Positions 32,331-43,900 of a stretch of 64,000 nt of DNA are shown piece by piece. The stretch's first letter is position 1, and each line of letters starts with the position of its first letter. The notes under the pieces were generated by a model, which had not been told where the DNA came from, made no database searches, and saw only the letters and a program-made list of their open reading frames with translations. The stretch lies in contig CM060731.1 in NCBI GenBank assembly GCA_030704615.1, forward strand, positions 14,508,001 to 14,572,000, written 5' to 3'. Position numbers and translations under genes: made by a program. This DNA comes from Takakia lepidozioides (lineage: Eukaryota; Streptophyta; Takakiopsida; Takakiales; Takakiaceae).

Positions 32331-33026
32331 GTCGCAAAGGATCTGAACCATCGCGTCCTTTTGAAATCGAACGGTCGCGCGTGTTCCATCCAACATCCAT
32401 GCAAATATCATCCAATTTATCTTTTCCATTCTGTCCATCCATTTTACGAATGACTAGATGAAATGAACGAGAAAATATGACGTTAATGATCCCTTGCACA
32501 GGATCATCAATTATAACCCCGCGGGATATTTCCCACACCCCACACGTGACGATAAATGAAATGTACAAGTCAGATCCTCCTGCGGTGTTTTGCCGATGGG
32601 ATTTACTGCTCCTGACCATGTTTACATTCGGCGGATTAAGGCTTGGAATATTTCCTCTGTCACTCATTTACGCCCGCCGCATTCTCGGCCGACTGTCATA
32701 GCTGCACGAATTCATGAGACACTTATCATCGGCGTCAGGCCTTCATCCACTTGGACAGCATTGAATGCGAAATACGTACTGCTTGATAAGCACGAGTGCG
32801 AAACCATTGAATTACCGTTATCGTTCTGGCATCATAATTGTTACATAGGGATCTACCAGTGAAGGACACTCTTTTCCGAAATCGGTCAAAGAGTGCACTC
32901 CTGCACTATCCAGAACCGTTCAATTGTGGCCATATCGGATATCAACGGCGACGGAAATCAATCCGCGAGACAATGTATCGCACTATCCCATTGGAGGAGT
33001 TCCAGCGGGCAGCCTGGTTTCCACCA

Positions 33027-33036
33027 CTATATAAGG
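33027..33036 (+). promoter_or_regulatory. TATA-like box upstream of the DUF7869-type gene
   Basis: CTATATAAGG is followed by CT-rich leader sequence (ATCTCCATACCTCTCACTTGCAG) and lies about 830 bases upstream of the first recognised exon of the plus-strand transposase-like gene. Its spacing from the minus-strand TATA-like box at 32317-32325 gives the arrangement of a divergent promoter. Confidence 0.4.
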
Positions 33037-35140
33037 TCTGAGTGCAAACTGTTCAAACCTCTATCTCCATACCTCTCACTTGCAGATTGTGTTTCCCGCA
33101 CCTCTCTGGTCATCTCCCACCCCACTTCCCATAGTGCACCTCTCTGAGCATCCTGTACCTTTGTGGCCATCGCAGGTGTACCTCTCTGAATTTCCATAAT
33201 CTCTCGTGTGAACTGCATTTTCTCCCGTACTAAATGTTATGACATCTGTGTGTTTTCGATAGTCTACAGGAAAATCTACTTATTTCTCATCTGCATGTTT
33301 AGAAATTACAGTCCAATACTCTTCAATTTCTGTATTTCGTCATACCTCAAGTTGTGGACCTCCACTGGACAGTCGCGTCAATGCTCACATTCATCCGCCA
33401 TTACAATTATTCATCCACGTAACCATGTTCATCCACTAGTATTCATCCGTCCGACTTTTTTCATAATTATCTCATCCAACCTCCACTGTACAGTGGAGGT
33501 TATATAATTAGACACAATCTTCATATGACATGTTCCAGACCAAACAATAATTCCATTTCTATTCTACTTCTCTGGAACGTTCATACGCGAGTGTATTTCC
33601 TTTTATTGTATTGATTCATCTCTGAATATAGTCTTAACTCATACTGCTTATTACTGTAAGTAAGGTCGTCACGGAGGGGTTTTCAGTTTCTTGAACCTCG
33701 CGTGTGCAGTGGAGGTTCCGGTGATCATGAGCTTAGAGACGGGTCAAAGAGTGTTTCTTACTCTTCCCGGGTCTTCATCTTCAGTAGCCACTGGGGACTG
33801 CCTTAATGTCTCCGGGGTTGGGACCTGTCATGGACACCAATTATCTTTCTCTCATTTCAGTGGTTCTTATCTCCTGTGATGAAGCACACTCATTATGTCC
33901 TCTTCCTTATGGACATATGGATGCTGACACCTTGAAGGAGGCAATTGGGACCCCGGTGGTGTGGAATGTTTGCGAAGTTCATGCGGAGAATAAGAGTATC
34001 AAGGAGGGCCTGACATAAATCCTGATTTTATGACGGAGACAAGGGATACTGCCGAGAATTCTGACGACGACGAGGATGAATCAAATTACAGACCATCGAA
34101 GAGTTCCGGGAATCCGAGCGGAGGACTCGGAAGAAACAATTGGAGAAACTTGCAATGCGTACTGTTGGGTGATGATGGGGGTGCACTGTTCGAGGGGAGG
34201 ATTCAAGCCTGCATTCCGGACGAGGTGATCCTCAATGACAAACTGGGAGAGGACGATGTTGGAGTTCTTGTCACCAGAATACTTTCTGGAGGATCTGGAT
34301 CTTTGATGTCTATTGTAAAATGGCATTTAACAAAAACACGACTTTTGGAAAGTGGGAGACTACTCTCAAATGATGTGGAGAATTTTATTAGATCTTTCGA
34401 CAGTATTTTGTACGAAGATCACGAGGCAGGTGTGAAGAAAGTGGCTTATCGGCATTTTACGAGGAAGAAGAGGGATCGAGATTTGGAACACTCCAAAAAA
34501 AGAATGAAGAATCTTACTCTGGAGGAAGTCCGGTCCATGAGCAGCAAACCTTGCTGCAGACTTCACTGCTGTCAATATTTCGATTGGCGAAAAACCTTGG
34601 CTATCCGTACTTCGTTTTGGGGATCCACTTTCGATGAGAGGAGATAACACGGACTAAATGTTTCAAAACGACTTCACATGCTGGAAGGATCCTCTCGCAG
34701 GGCATACGTTACGATTGAGGGTGTGGATGTTTGTGAGACTGCTTGGTGGAAAATTCATGGAATTGGCAGGTCCACATACATGGAGTACAAAAAGTTGAGT
34801 AAACAGGGTTGGTTGTCAAGTCTCCATGGGAACCGTGGAGTGAAGAGGCCACGCCCAAAGACACTTCAAGCAGAGGGTAACATTATGTCCATTATCAACG
34901 GAAATACTGACCTTATGCCCCATAAGACAAGATGCATTGGGGAGGGAAGGAGGGATATTTTGAGAGTCTTACCATCTGAAATGAACTGGAAGCGAATACG
35001 AGACGAGTCCAACGAGGTATGAAATCTCCATTCTTCAATTTCGTTCCTGGAAGTCTTTTCTGATTCAATTTGGATGATCCTCCTTTCGATTTTGTCTCCT
35101 TCGACTGTGGTTCTAGCTTCATGATCCTCCACTGTCCAGT

Positions 35141-35988
35141 CACTACAACAGATCGCGGTAGTTATGATTGCCAAACCGTGGTAGTCATGGTTTTCATGAT
35201 TTTGACCATGACTGCACCATGTTTTTATATGAAATTGACCTCCCGCAGTCGTTCATACGACTGTAGTCATATGAACGACTATCTAAATAGTCGTCAGTAT
35301 GACTACGTGGCTCCGGAATGGGCGGAAGGCTGGTCAACGGCAATTGACCAGATTTAGCTCACCATTCATAGTCATTTCCATGATTACAGTGTACATGGAT
35401 GAGGTTACATAGTCATGATGATTACTAGGGATTTTGTAATTTGGTGTGTATAATACAATTAAAACACCATATGATTATATGAATGACTAATGGGTGTATT
35501 GGTTAACAGGTAGTGAACTATAACTCTTATAGTAAAGAGGTTGCAGGTTCAAACTCCTCTAAGTACAATCAAATGGATAAGATGGCCCTAGGATTAGTAG
35601 GCAAGTTAGGGATAGCACGTGGTACCCTAGATGGACTGCCACGTGGTTTTTTCATTATTATAAAATGCATTATGCCACATGGCACAATGCGGTGCGATGC
35701 GGCGTTTGACATATGTTTTTATTTTTTTAGTTTTTTTAATTTAATTTAATTTTTTAAATCAATTGCGCCTCGCCATGTAGCGCGGCAACGGCGGCTGCAG
35801 TATGGTATATATGACTGCAATGAGAGATATCACTTGGTTCATATGACTATAGTCATCCGAACTGTACCATCCTGTACTCATTGTATTGACTTGGTTTGCA
35901 CGACTTACAGTCATAGAAGTCATATGTACCGTTTATGACTGCAGAATAGTCATATATACAGTCATAAATACTGGGATCTGTTGTAATG
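35141..35988. mobile_element. 848-bp CACTA-type non-autonomous element in the DUF7869-gene intron
   Basis: The left end reads CACTACAACAGATC and the right end, reverse-complemented, CATTACAACAGATC. Similarity continues for about 28 bases with a few mismatches. A 3-base target duplication, AGT, flanks it (35138-35140 and 35989-35991). Inside both ends, words of the type AGTCATA/TATGACT recur many times, as subterminal repeats do in CACTA (CMC) elements. It carries no transposase. It sits in the intron 35017-36027, which would otherwise be about 160 bases, and it splits a copy of the 24-bp motif. Confidence 0.8.
35490..35590 (+). repeat. tRNA-like sequence (SINE-type) inside the CACTA element
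   Basis: GGTTAACAGGTAGTGAAC resembles a degenerate A box, and GCAGGTTCAAACTCC matches the B box of the internal Pol III promoter, with a T-arm-like palindrome GAGG...CCTC around it. The spacing of about 35 bases fits a tRNA-derived SINE head. It does not fold into a clean functional tRNA. It may be a SINE nested in the CACTA element. Confidence 0.4.
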
Positions 35989-38259
35989 AGTGGACGTTAC
36001 TTTCCTAACCCTGCCTTATTGTAACAGTCCAACAGACTATTCGGGTTGGATGGAGTCTCGCAGTCGGCTGTTAGCCGCATCCGGAGTCGGATTTTTCCTA
36101 ACGTGGAGGTTCGTAAAACTGGGAGTACATTTACGAAGTGCACGGAGTATGAGATGTTAAAGGATCTGATCAGAAAGTCTGTCAAGAGAAGTGCGGAACA
36201 GGTGACACATAAACGAGCTCTTGATAAACATTTGAGGCACCAAGAGTCGTGCAGAGGACTGTACCATAGCTGGATGAATGAGTCTATTATGATTCCGGAG
36301 GAGTTTCTCTGTATTATTCATGACAAAATGGATCATAGGAAGACAGCTGTTCCAAGCCTACAGACTCCAAACAAGATGATTTCTGGATTGGGTCAGCTTC
36401 CAGTTTCACTAACGGGAATGGTCACGCACGGACACGGTGATGGAGCTTACGGACAGTTCTCTTGAGTTCTGGAAGGGAAATTCAAACTTTACAGTTGGTT
36501 CTTTGGCCCGTTACCTGCGCCAGCTGGAGAAGCCAACCTGTCGCGAGTTCAGGAACATTTTCGATTACCGACTTCAAAACGAGTTTTTCGAATCACTTTT
36601 AAGAGGTAAATCGAGATGTTTGGATGCTCTGAAACCCTGCGGGCCAGAAGACAAACGTTGTGCTCGTCCACTTCCGAGAAGACTGTACTTGCAAATGGAC
36701 AACTCCGCGAAGGACAATAAGAACAGATGGATGCTTGCTTTTCTATCCCTCCTGACCGCCAAAGATGTTTTTGAAGAGATCCAACTAGGGTTCCTAATGG
36801 TCGGATACACCCATGAGGACATCGACGGGTTCTTCAGCTACCTTTTGAAGAAGCTGAAGGAACGAAGCACCTACATTCTTTCGGATTTGATGAGGTCTTT
36901 TATGACATCGCAAGATCTGCAGTTCATTCCACAGATTATTCAGGAGGTTCCCGACTTCAAGAATTTTGTCAAGGGCTGTATTCTGGATGAAAAAGAGGCG
37001 TTGGTCGGGATTTCGGAAATGCACGTCTTCCGTTTTTTTAAGGATGCCGAGGGTTGGCCCGTCATGAAGTACAAGAAGTCCGCTACTGATTTGGATTGGC
37101 TTCCAACAAACAATAGCGTGAAGATGTGGAAGTCCAATCCTGACGGGACTCCCAAGCTCCCTGAAGGAGACCCAGACGCTGTTCCAAGGAGACCTATCCG
37201 GGGAGTCGGGGACGACCCCTCCGAAAAACAGTCATTCATTAAGAATGGAATAAAAAATACATGGATTTTTGGACGAAAAGAATGATGCTTGACGATCATG
37301 ACAGAGGTCGAATGGAACAATACGACCAGTACTGGGGAAACATTCTCGCCGAGGTGGATAAGCCAATTCCGGAAGCTCCTGAGCGTATTCAGCTTCTTGA
37401 GGGATTCTGGCCGAAAACAAATTGGTCCAAGAATCATCACAGAGATGGAATCCATCCACATATAGTGCCAGATGTGGAAGAAGAGGATGAAATCCTAGAA
37501 CCTTACTGTGGCCCGAGGTGTGAGCGACCAAGAATATCCTTGAATCCGTTCAAGGATATTGAGAAAGGGTTCTTTGTGCTCGTTCGCCCTCATGACCCAA
37601 GTACGTGCCCGGTCTGGATGGGAGTGACAATATCTGACATGATCCGCGAAATGGAGGTCCTAATTTTAAGAATGTGAAGGTGGAGTGGTGGAGATCGAGA
37701 AAAGGTGGTAACCCAACAGACTTGGAAAGGTACAGGGACTGTTGGTCAAAACTTTGGGAGTATAACTCAACAGATCCTCCTCAATGGATCCACGTGAACA
37801 ATGTTGTGTGGACAATGCCTCCACGAAAAAATACGACAAGGAATAGCACTAAGAGAATTACTGCCGTCGAAGCAGTGAAGGCGCGCGCTAATTTGGAGGA
37901 GGCTATTCGTCAGTCAGAAAGCGAGTCGTGCGAGCGAGTTCCAGACCAAAGACATATTTAAGAAATAAATTTTTTCTTCTCTATATGGCCCTTCTTGTTT
38001 GCATTGGGGGATCCTTTTTGCAATCTTCTTATGTCGCACTGAACCTCGAATGTCCAGTGGACGTTCTCGTCCTTTGTTTCTGGTTTGCTGGATTCTGGCC
38101 TGCTGTACGTCTTGGTCAACAAAGAATACCATGTGGGGGAGTTTCGCCTACATAACATATAGATCACAAGAACAAAATGGGCGGGCACGACCACTGGAGT
38201 CTTCAAATTCGGTCAAAGAGGTTTTTAACAACGGAAGAAAATAGCCCATTTCCAGTCCT

Positions 38260-38680
38260 TCTCTGAAACATTGGACTTGCTTTTCGCATAACCAATTCTC
38301 CCACTGAAGTCTCCCACTAGGAGGAGCCTTACTCAATCGTTGTTGACATACTTTTCAATTAGCCAGTCCTGAAGTTTTTTCTCTGAGGTTTTCCTCCATT
38401 TTCCCTCTAAGTTCTACGACTTTTCTGCACCAAATTTTCATTTCATTTCATTTTCATACTTCTCATCTTTGGCCCTGGTTTAAGAGGGAATTTCACATGT
38501 CATTTTCCGTTGTTCAAATTTTAAGCAATTTTTATTTCTCATCGTTTTTATTTGGTGGTCTGACTTTTTATCCTCTCCCATGTTTTCTTCAGATCCATTT
38601 TCTCCCATGACATCCAGGCGCTTCCCAAAAGTCGTTATATAACGTTGTTTTCTTTCCAAATCTCATAGTGTGTATTTTTT
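38260..38680 (+). repeat. Second copy of the dispersed repeat seen at 230-480
   Basis: It starts with CCCACTGAAGTCTCCCACTA and continues with T-rich sequence including TTTTTATTT, TATCCTCTCCCATGTTTTCT and GTTATATAACG. Order and orientation match the copy at 230-480, with insertions. It begins about 200 bases right of the last 24-bp motif of the DUF7869 block. Confidence 0.4.
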
Positions 38681-38749
38681 ATTTTTTTATTTTTTTGGCA
38701 ATTTAGGATTTAGGATTGACATACCTTTTTTATAATACCTTGTTTTTTT

Positions 38750-40400
38750 TTGCTAGCATTACCCCTAACCCTTACCCTTTTCTGCAAATGGCCCATGAAC
38801 TATTCATACCATAACCATAACCATTATGGTTATTGAAATGTCTTCTCCCTTGCCATTTGCGCTAGCTTTTTCTTTTGTTTTGGATTGACATGCATTTAGG
38901 CATGTTACAGTTTGCTTTCTATGTTACATCTTAATACTAGGTCCAGGTTCCAACGACAAGTCTTTCATTTAAATACTTGTTCATAATATTAGGTTCTTCA
39001 TTTTTTTTTGCTTACTAGTACCCTACTAACAACACTAAGTTCTAGCGAAGTCTGGAGTTTTCCATAAGTATTTGTCTATTTTGTAACTTAAACCAAAACC
39101 CTAAACCCTTACTAGAAAACCCTAAACATTTACCCTTAACCCAATACCCCAGAACCCTTTCCCTTCCCTTTGCAAATGAGAATCAACTATCCATACCATA
39201 ACCATAACCATTTTAGTTATCCAAATCTCTTCAATGTAACCAAATTTCCATTTTGTACCATACTAACACACACTAAAGTTGTAGCGAGTGCGAGTCTTCC
39301 AGTATGTATGCTCACCATTTCTGCCTTCAACCCAAGCCCTAAACCCTCGTCGAAAACCCTAAGGAAAACCCTACGCCATTGTTACATGTAAACCCTTACC
39401 CTTCCCCTGCAACTGGGAATGAAGTATCCATACCATAACCATAACTATTTATGGTTATTCAAATCTCTTCGCCCTTCACTATGCGTAAGGTTTTGCCTTT
39501 GGTTTGGATTGACACGCACTTACCTTTTTTATCGAATTTTGCTTTCTATGTATCTTAATACCAGGTTCCAAGGACGAGTCTTTCATTTAAATACTTGTCC
39601 GATGCAATGACTACACTTCCATAATATTACGTTCTTCATTTCTATTTTGCTGAGTACTACAGGCTTACTAACAACACTAAGTTGTAGCGAGTGCGAGTCT
39701 TCCGGCATGTATGCTCACCGTTTCTGCCTTCAACCCAAACCCTAAACCCTCGTCGAGAACCCTAAACAAAACCCTACGCCATTGTTACGTCTAAACCCTT
39801 ACCCTTCTCCTGCAAATGGGAATGAAGTATCCATACCGTAACCATATGTATCTTAATACCAGGTTTGAAGGACGAATCCTCAATCTAAATACTTCTCCGG
39901 CCCAATGACTCTTCCATAATATTTGTTTTTCTATTTTTTATTTTATTTTTTATCCTACTAACACACACCAAGTTCTAGCGACTGTGAGTCTTCCATATTT
40001 GTTTGTCCAATAGTGTTCTTAAACCCAAACCGAAAACCCTACCTTTACCATCACCCCTAAACCATTAATCTTACCATAAACCAATAACTTTAGTGTACTA
40101 CCCTAGTTACACTCCAAACCAAGTTATTGTACTACCATGTTACCCTAAACCCTAAACCCTAAACCCTTCTCAATGTTTCATGCTCTTTTAATATTTTCTT
40201 TTGTTGGATAAGGTATGATAGAATGATTACAGGGATATCAAATTCCTCAACCATTTCTTAATTCTACCGAGTGTGAGTCCATCATATTTGTTTGTTTTTT
40301 TGTACCCTAAATCCAAACCCTAAACCCTTACCCTTACTGTAAACCCAAACCTTATTACACTTCTCTCTAGTTACACCCCAAACCTTATTGTACTACCCTA
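38750..40400. repeat. Degenerate satellite with interstitial telomere-like repeats
   Basis: Units of roughly 250-400 bases recur: TACCATAACCATAACCATT (38810, 39193, 39431, 39832) and GTTGTAGCGAGTGCGAGTCT-like words (39050, 39280, 39683, 39970, 40262). Between them are AACCCTAAACCCTT words. At 40143-40166 there are about three and a half perfect CCCTAAA units, the complement of the plant TTTAGGG telomere repeat. No gene lies here. It may be a subtelomeric-type satellite or a site of old telomere insertion. Confidence 0.75.
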
Positions 40401-40855
40401 GTACCTCTTCCGAATGTTTCATGCTATTCTAATATTTTACTGCCTTGTCAGATCCAAAACATGATTCATTCCAATGGCGTGGTATGTGAACATTGTGCTT
40501 TATATGAAGATTCAATCAATAAAATTACTAGCAAGTTGTATCGAGTATGGTAGAGTACGAGTTTGGCCCATGTTCGATGCGACCCATTTGTTTATCATGA
40601 TCCTGCAATGGAATTTTACTTTATTCGACTTCCAAGTGGACGTTCAATGAATTGTTCAATACTGTTACTTCACATTGAGCACTTCAATGTCAAATGGACC
40701 TCTTATATGACACATTTTGAAACAAGTATGACATCACCTGAAATTTCACAAAGTTCAATCACACATTACACCATAATATTATTAATATTTCAATTAATTT
40801 TAATACAAATATATATTAAGTTTAGTCCGGATTTAAGCCAAAAGTCCAGAATTAA

Positions 40856-41203
40856 TTAAAATAGTGTTAATACATTGCGAGCCTCAATGGACATCCTCAC
40901 ATAAAAGATCTCCAATTTACTGTCTGCAACTTGCCCGCACTGCAAAGCTAAAATAACCGCTGCCCTTCGATGATAATCCCCTCGTAGCTTAATTGAGATA
41001 CAAATTGTAGCATACAGGGCCTCAGACAAGAGCCTATAGCCCCTCCGTTGATTGAGAATACATTGTTGGACAATCGGTTGCAGAGTAAGTCTTGCCATAG
41101 CACGATCAATAGCCCATGTTAAGCCAGATGGAACTCGAGCTTGTAATTGATAAGTAATTGTCGCTGGTAACAGAAATTCATGGCAGCCGAGTACTCTAGA
41201 GTT
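40856..41203 (-). CDS. Unrecognised 115-codon open frame (probable gene fragment)
   Basis: The frame is open from 41203 to a TAA at 40856. It has a coherent, mixed protein composition, for example LLPATITYQLQARVPSGLTW, LQPIVQQCILNQRRGYRLLS and ISIKLRGDYHRRAAVILALQ. I do not recognise the family. There is no Met near the open start, so it would be an internal exon or a fragment. Neighbours are the telomere-like satellite and retroelement DNA. Confidence 0.3.
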   Translation of the reverse strand, partial: NSRVLGCHEFLLPATITYQLQARVPSGLTWAIDRAMARLTLQPIVQQCILNQRRGYRLLSEALYATICISIKLRGDYHRRAAVILALQCGQVADSKLEIFYVRMSIEARNVLTLF

Positions 41204-43379
41204 TCATGGAATAAGACTAGTACCTTACTGACAAACCTCGTCTCACTGACGTCTTTAGTTTCCGGGTAGGCAAAGGTCCATATTCAATACATGCCTTCTC
41301 CCATTCTTGTCGGCTGTCATGGTTTTAGTCATGGCTATCTAGAATTACCTACTTCTAGTTAACTATGACATTTTAGATACACTCCGACTGTATCCCTTGT
41401 CTGAAAATCCTGCCGACACACGCCTTTAACCCACAGTGGCTCTTCGGGAAGGCTTTGAGTTTTTGCAAGGCTTTAGAAAGTGCTGGGTGACGGCTAGGGG
41501 GGAGTCCAAATGTTGAAATATGGTGCGTGGGTGTATGATTAGTAGGTGGGTCTTGCGGGAAGAAGGTGTGAAGTGGTCGAAGATATGGCAGTAGTTGTGC
41601 ATCGGGGACATGGTGTTGGCTGAAAGTAAAGTGCATATCTGTCTTGTGCATCTGTGGGAAGTTTCCCGATAATATCGCTGATAGAGGGCCTGGGGTTTGG
41701 GTGTATGTTGCCACATCTTAATAATAATACGGTTAAGCAAGTTTATATTTATATTTTGTGTGTTGGGACTTTATTTGGTCTCACATGCCAAGTGAGGTGT
41801 CGAGCCTCACTTGGGACATGAGGATAGGATTTCCTCTTGTGAAGATGGAGGAGGCTCATCTTCTTGTAGTTGAGCCTCTCTCACCTCCATAGCTCTAGGT
41901 ATTGAGAGGGAGTATGGTGAGTGCTTTGTAGGGTGGATTCCCTTAGCAAGGGTGCCATTGGCTTGACTTAGTTTATGTGATTGAGTGGATTCATGAGTGG
42001 AGGATTTCCATTATGTTCATTTTCATTATCACTACAAGAAGATGACTTTATGCTTGTGAGTGCGGAGTGTAAGGATTAGCTTAGCACTTGTGTTGGTGTA
42101 CATCAAGGAGGTGGAGAGCTCAAGGAGAGAGCTCTTGGGTTACAAGACTTTGCAAGTATTGCAGGGAAAAAGTCTTGTGCGTGTGGAAGCAAAAGGTTTG
42201 AAAGTTTGAGAAGAAGGAACGCCATCTCTTGTATCTCAAGTGTTGTGACAATCATTTGCCAAGGAAGTGGCTTCTATGGTGAAAAGAATGCATTGAGGGT
42301 TTGTAGAAGCATTATTGTGTACCAAGGGTTTGAGAGCTTGGAAAAGAGTTCTTGCATCACAAGAGAAGCGTCTTGTGTGTGGAGAAGATAGACACTAAGG
42401 TTTCAAGAGCAAGCTCTAGTTGTTCATGGTGTGAAAGAGAAGCCAAAGAGCGGCACATGCTTGGGTTAGAAACACCATAGAAGGAGTACAACAATGATAG
42501 CTTGAGGAGCATTGAGTAGCTCAAGAGAAGCTAAGAAGTGGTTGTTTTATCCATGGTGAAATGAAGCCAAATGTGGTTTCATTTGGTTGACAAACAAGCA
42601 AGCTAAAGCGCTAGAAGGGAGTGCTTTTGCTAGTTCTATGAGTTCTTGGATTGCTCTTGGTGAAGCAAGTGGTTGACCAACCAAGTGGCGCATATGTGGA
42701 GCATGCTTTCCAAGTGCGGCTTCCAACTTCAAGCTTGAGGAGAGCTAGAAGGTGAAGGGAACAAGTTCATTCCTTTGTGTATGAGGTGATGCTTATGTGG
42801 AGCATGTTTTCAGCCCATTGAGGCTTCTATTTTCAAGCCTTGGAGAGCAAGAAGAAAAGAAAAGGGCTAGTTTCCACTTAGGTGAAGGAAAAGCACTTGT
42901 AGAGCACATGTTTGAGTTGGGGTTCCAACTTAAGCTTGAGGAGAGTACAACTCTTGAGCTAGCAAGTGAAGGGACTTGAATCTTCTTCTTTGCATGAGAT
43001 GGAGATGTATTGATGCTTGGAGAAGAAACACATAGAGGCCAAGAGTGGAGCATGTGTGTGGATGGCCAAAGAAGAGCACATGAATGAGTGCAAGACTTGG
43101 TTGATTGTCAAATGAGGTAAAAAAAAACTTGATTCTTGAGCTCCAAAGAGAAGTGAAGCTTGTTGTGTGGCAAATGCATTGCTAGGTGAGATGGAACCAA
43201 GCTTGGTTGTGGCTTGAGGTGAAGAAGATCAAGCTAGTTTGCCTTGGTATCTCATAGAAGTCATGGATGCTTGAGGAGAGCAAGCATTAAGCTCAAGGAA
43301 GCCCAAGCTTGGAATGCACAAACCCTAGCATGGGATGCATAAATCTTAGCATGAGGTGCACATGAAAACCTAGGTTCAT

Positions 43380-43500
43380 GGGAACAGTCACCAAAGTGTG
43401 GGAACGGTCACCGTAGTTTGGGAACCGTCACAAGAGTCTGGGAACCGTCACCGTAGTATGGGAATGGTCACTATAGGTTGGGAACATAGTGACATATAAA
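43380..43500 (+). repeat. Short tandem repeat, about 24 bases, five units
   Basis: Units of the type GGGAACCGTCACCGTAGTTT (with AGTGTGG, AGAGTCTG and similar endings) repeat about five times with small differences. They lie just upstream of the 67-base tandem array in the same purine-rich retroelement region. Confidence 0.6.
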
Positions 43501-43616
43501 GACAATATAGGGTTTTTGGAGGATTTTCAAGGGCCTTTTGGAGGATTGTTTGGGAGATCTTTGGGGTCATTTGAGGAGCTTTTGTAAGGCACTTTGAAGA
43601 GCTCTTGAAGAGGTAT

Positions 43617-43900
43617 TTGGATGACTGTTTGGAGGACTATTTGCGGTCCTTGAAGGCCAAGTTTTGGCAAGTTTTTGGAGCATTTGGAAGGCTATGTGGA
43701 GGACCATTTGGGGTCTTTGAAGGCCAATATTTGGCAAGTTTTTGGAGCCTTTGGAAGGCTGTTTGAAGGGCTGTTTGGGGTCCTTGGAGGCCGATATTTG
43801 GCGAGCTTGAGGAGTCTTTGGCGACTTGTTGAAGGACTATTTGGGGTCCTTGAGGGCCGAGATTTGGCAAGCTCTTGGGGCCTTGGTGTACTGTTTGGAG
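43617..43900 (+). repeat. 67-base tandem repeat, four units
   Basis: GGTCCTTGAAGGCC-like words recur at 43645, 43712, 43779 and 43845 (period 67, 67, 66). Each is followed by a TTTGGCAAG or TTTGGCGAG word and TTTGGAGCC. Open frames on both strands here are by-products of the period and are not treated as genes. Confidence 0.75.

Larger units (their letters stand above)
33861..37961 (+). pseudogene. DUF7869-type transposase-like gene, several frameshifts
   Basis: After an acceptor at 33860 the reading gives IGTPVVWNVCEVHAE, NWRNLQCVLLG, MSSKPCCRLHCCQYFDWRK, VTIEGVDVCETAWWKIHGIG and HGNRGVKRPRPKT. A GT-AG intron (35017-36027) joins in phase 0. Then come FTKCTEYEMLKDLI, HDKMDHRKTAVPSLQT, YLQMDNSAKDNKNRWMLAFL, GFLMVGYTHEDIDGFFSYL and VRPHDPSTCPVWMGV. 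The D-N-x(5)-N-K motif and the G-Y/H-T-H-E-D-I/V-D motif mark the DUF7869 family, a transposase-like catalytic domain common in early land plants and other eukaryotes. Lesions: frameshifts near 34015, 36465, 37270 and 37650, and a TAA at 34645-34647. The copy is dead. Confidence 0.75.
33356..38065. repeat. Five dispersed copies of the ~24-bp quasi-palindrome (DUF7869 block)
   Basis: Copies of the motif also seen at 8.4-11.9 kb lie at 33356-33377, 33478-33501, 33694-33717, 35125-35140 continuing at 35989-35996 (split by an insertion), and 38042-38065. The 33478 copy is a perfect palindrome with core CCTCCACTGTACAGTGGAGG. A half copy lies at 31368-31380. All full copies are outside recognised exons of the DUF7869-type gene. 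Confidence 0.75.

Noticed and set aside
42206-43140. Frames on both strands in the purine-rich retroelement region
   Set aside because: Low-complexity AAG/TTGAGG sequence; no protein family pattern.
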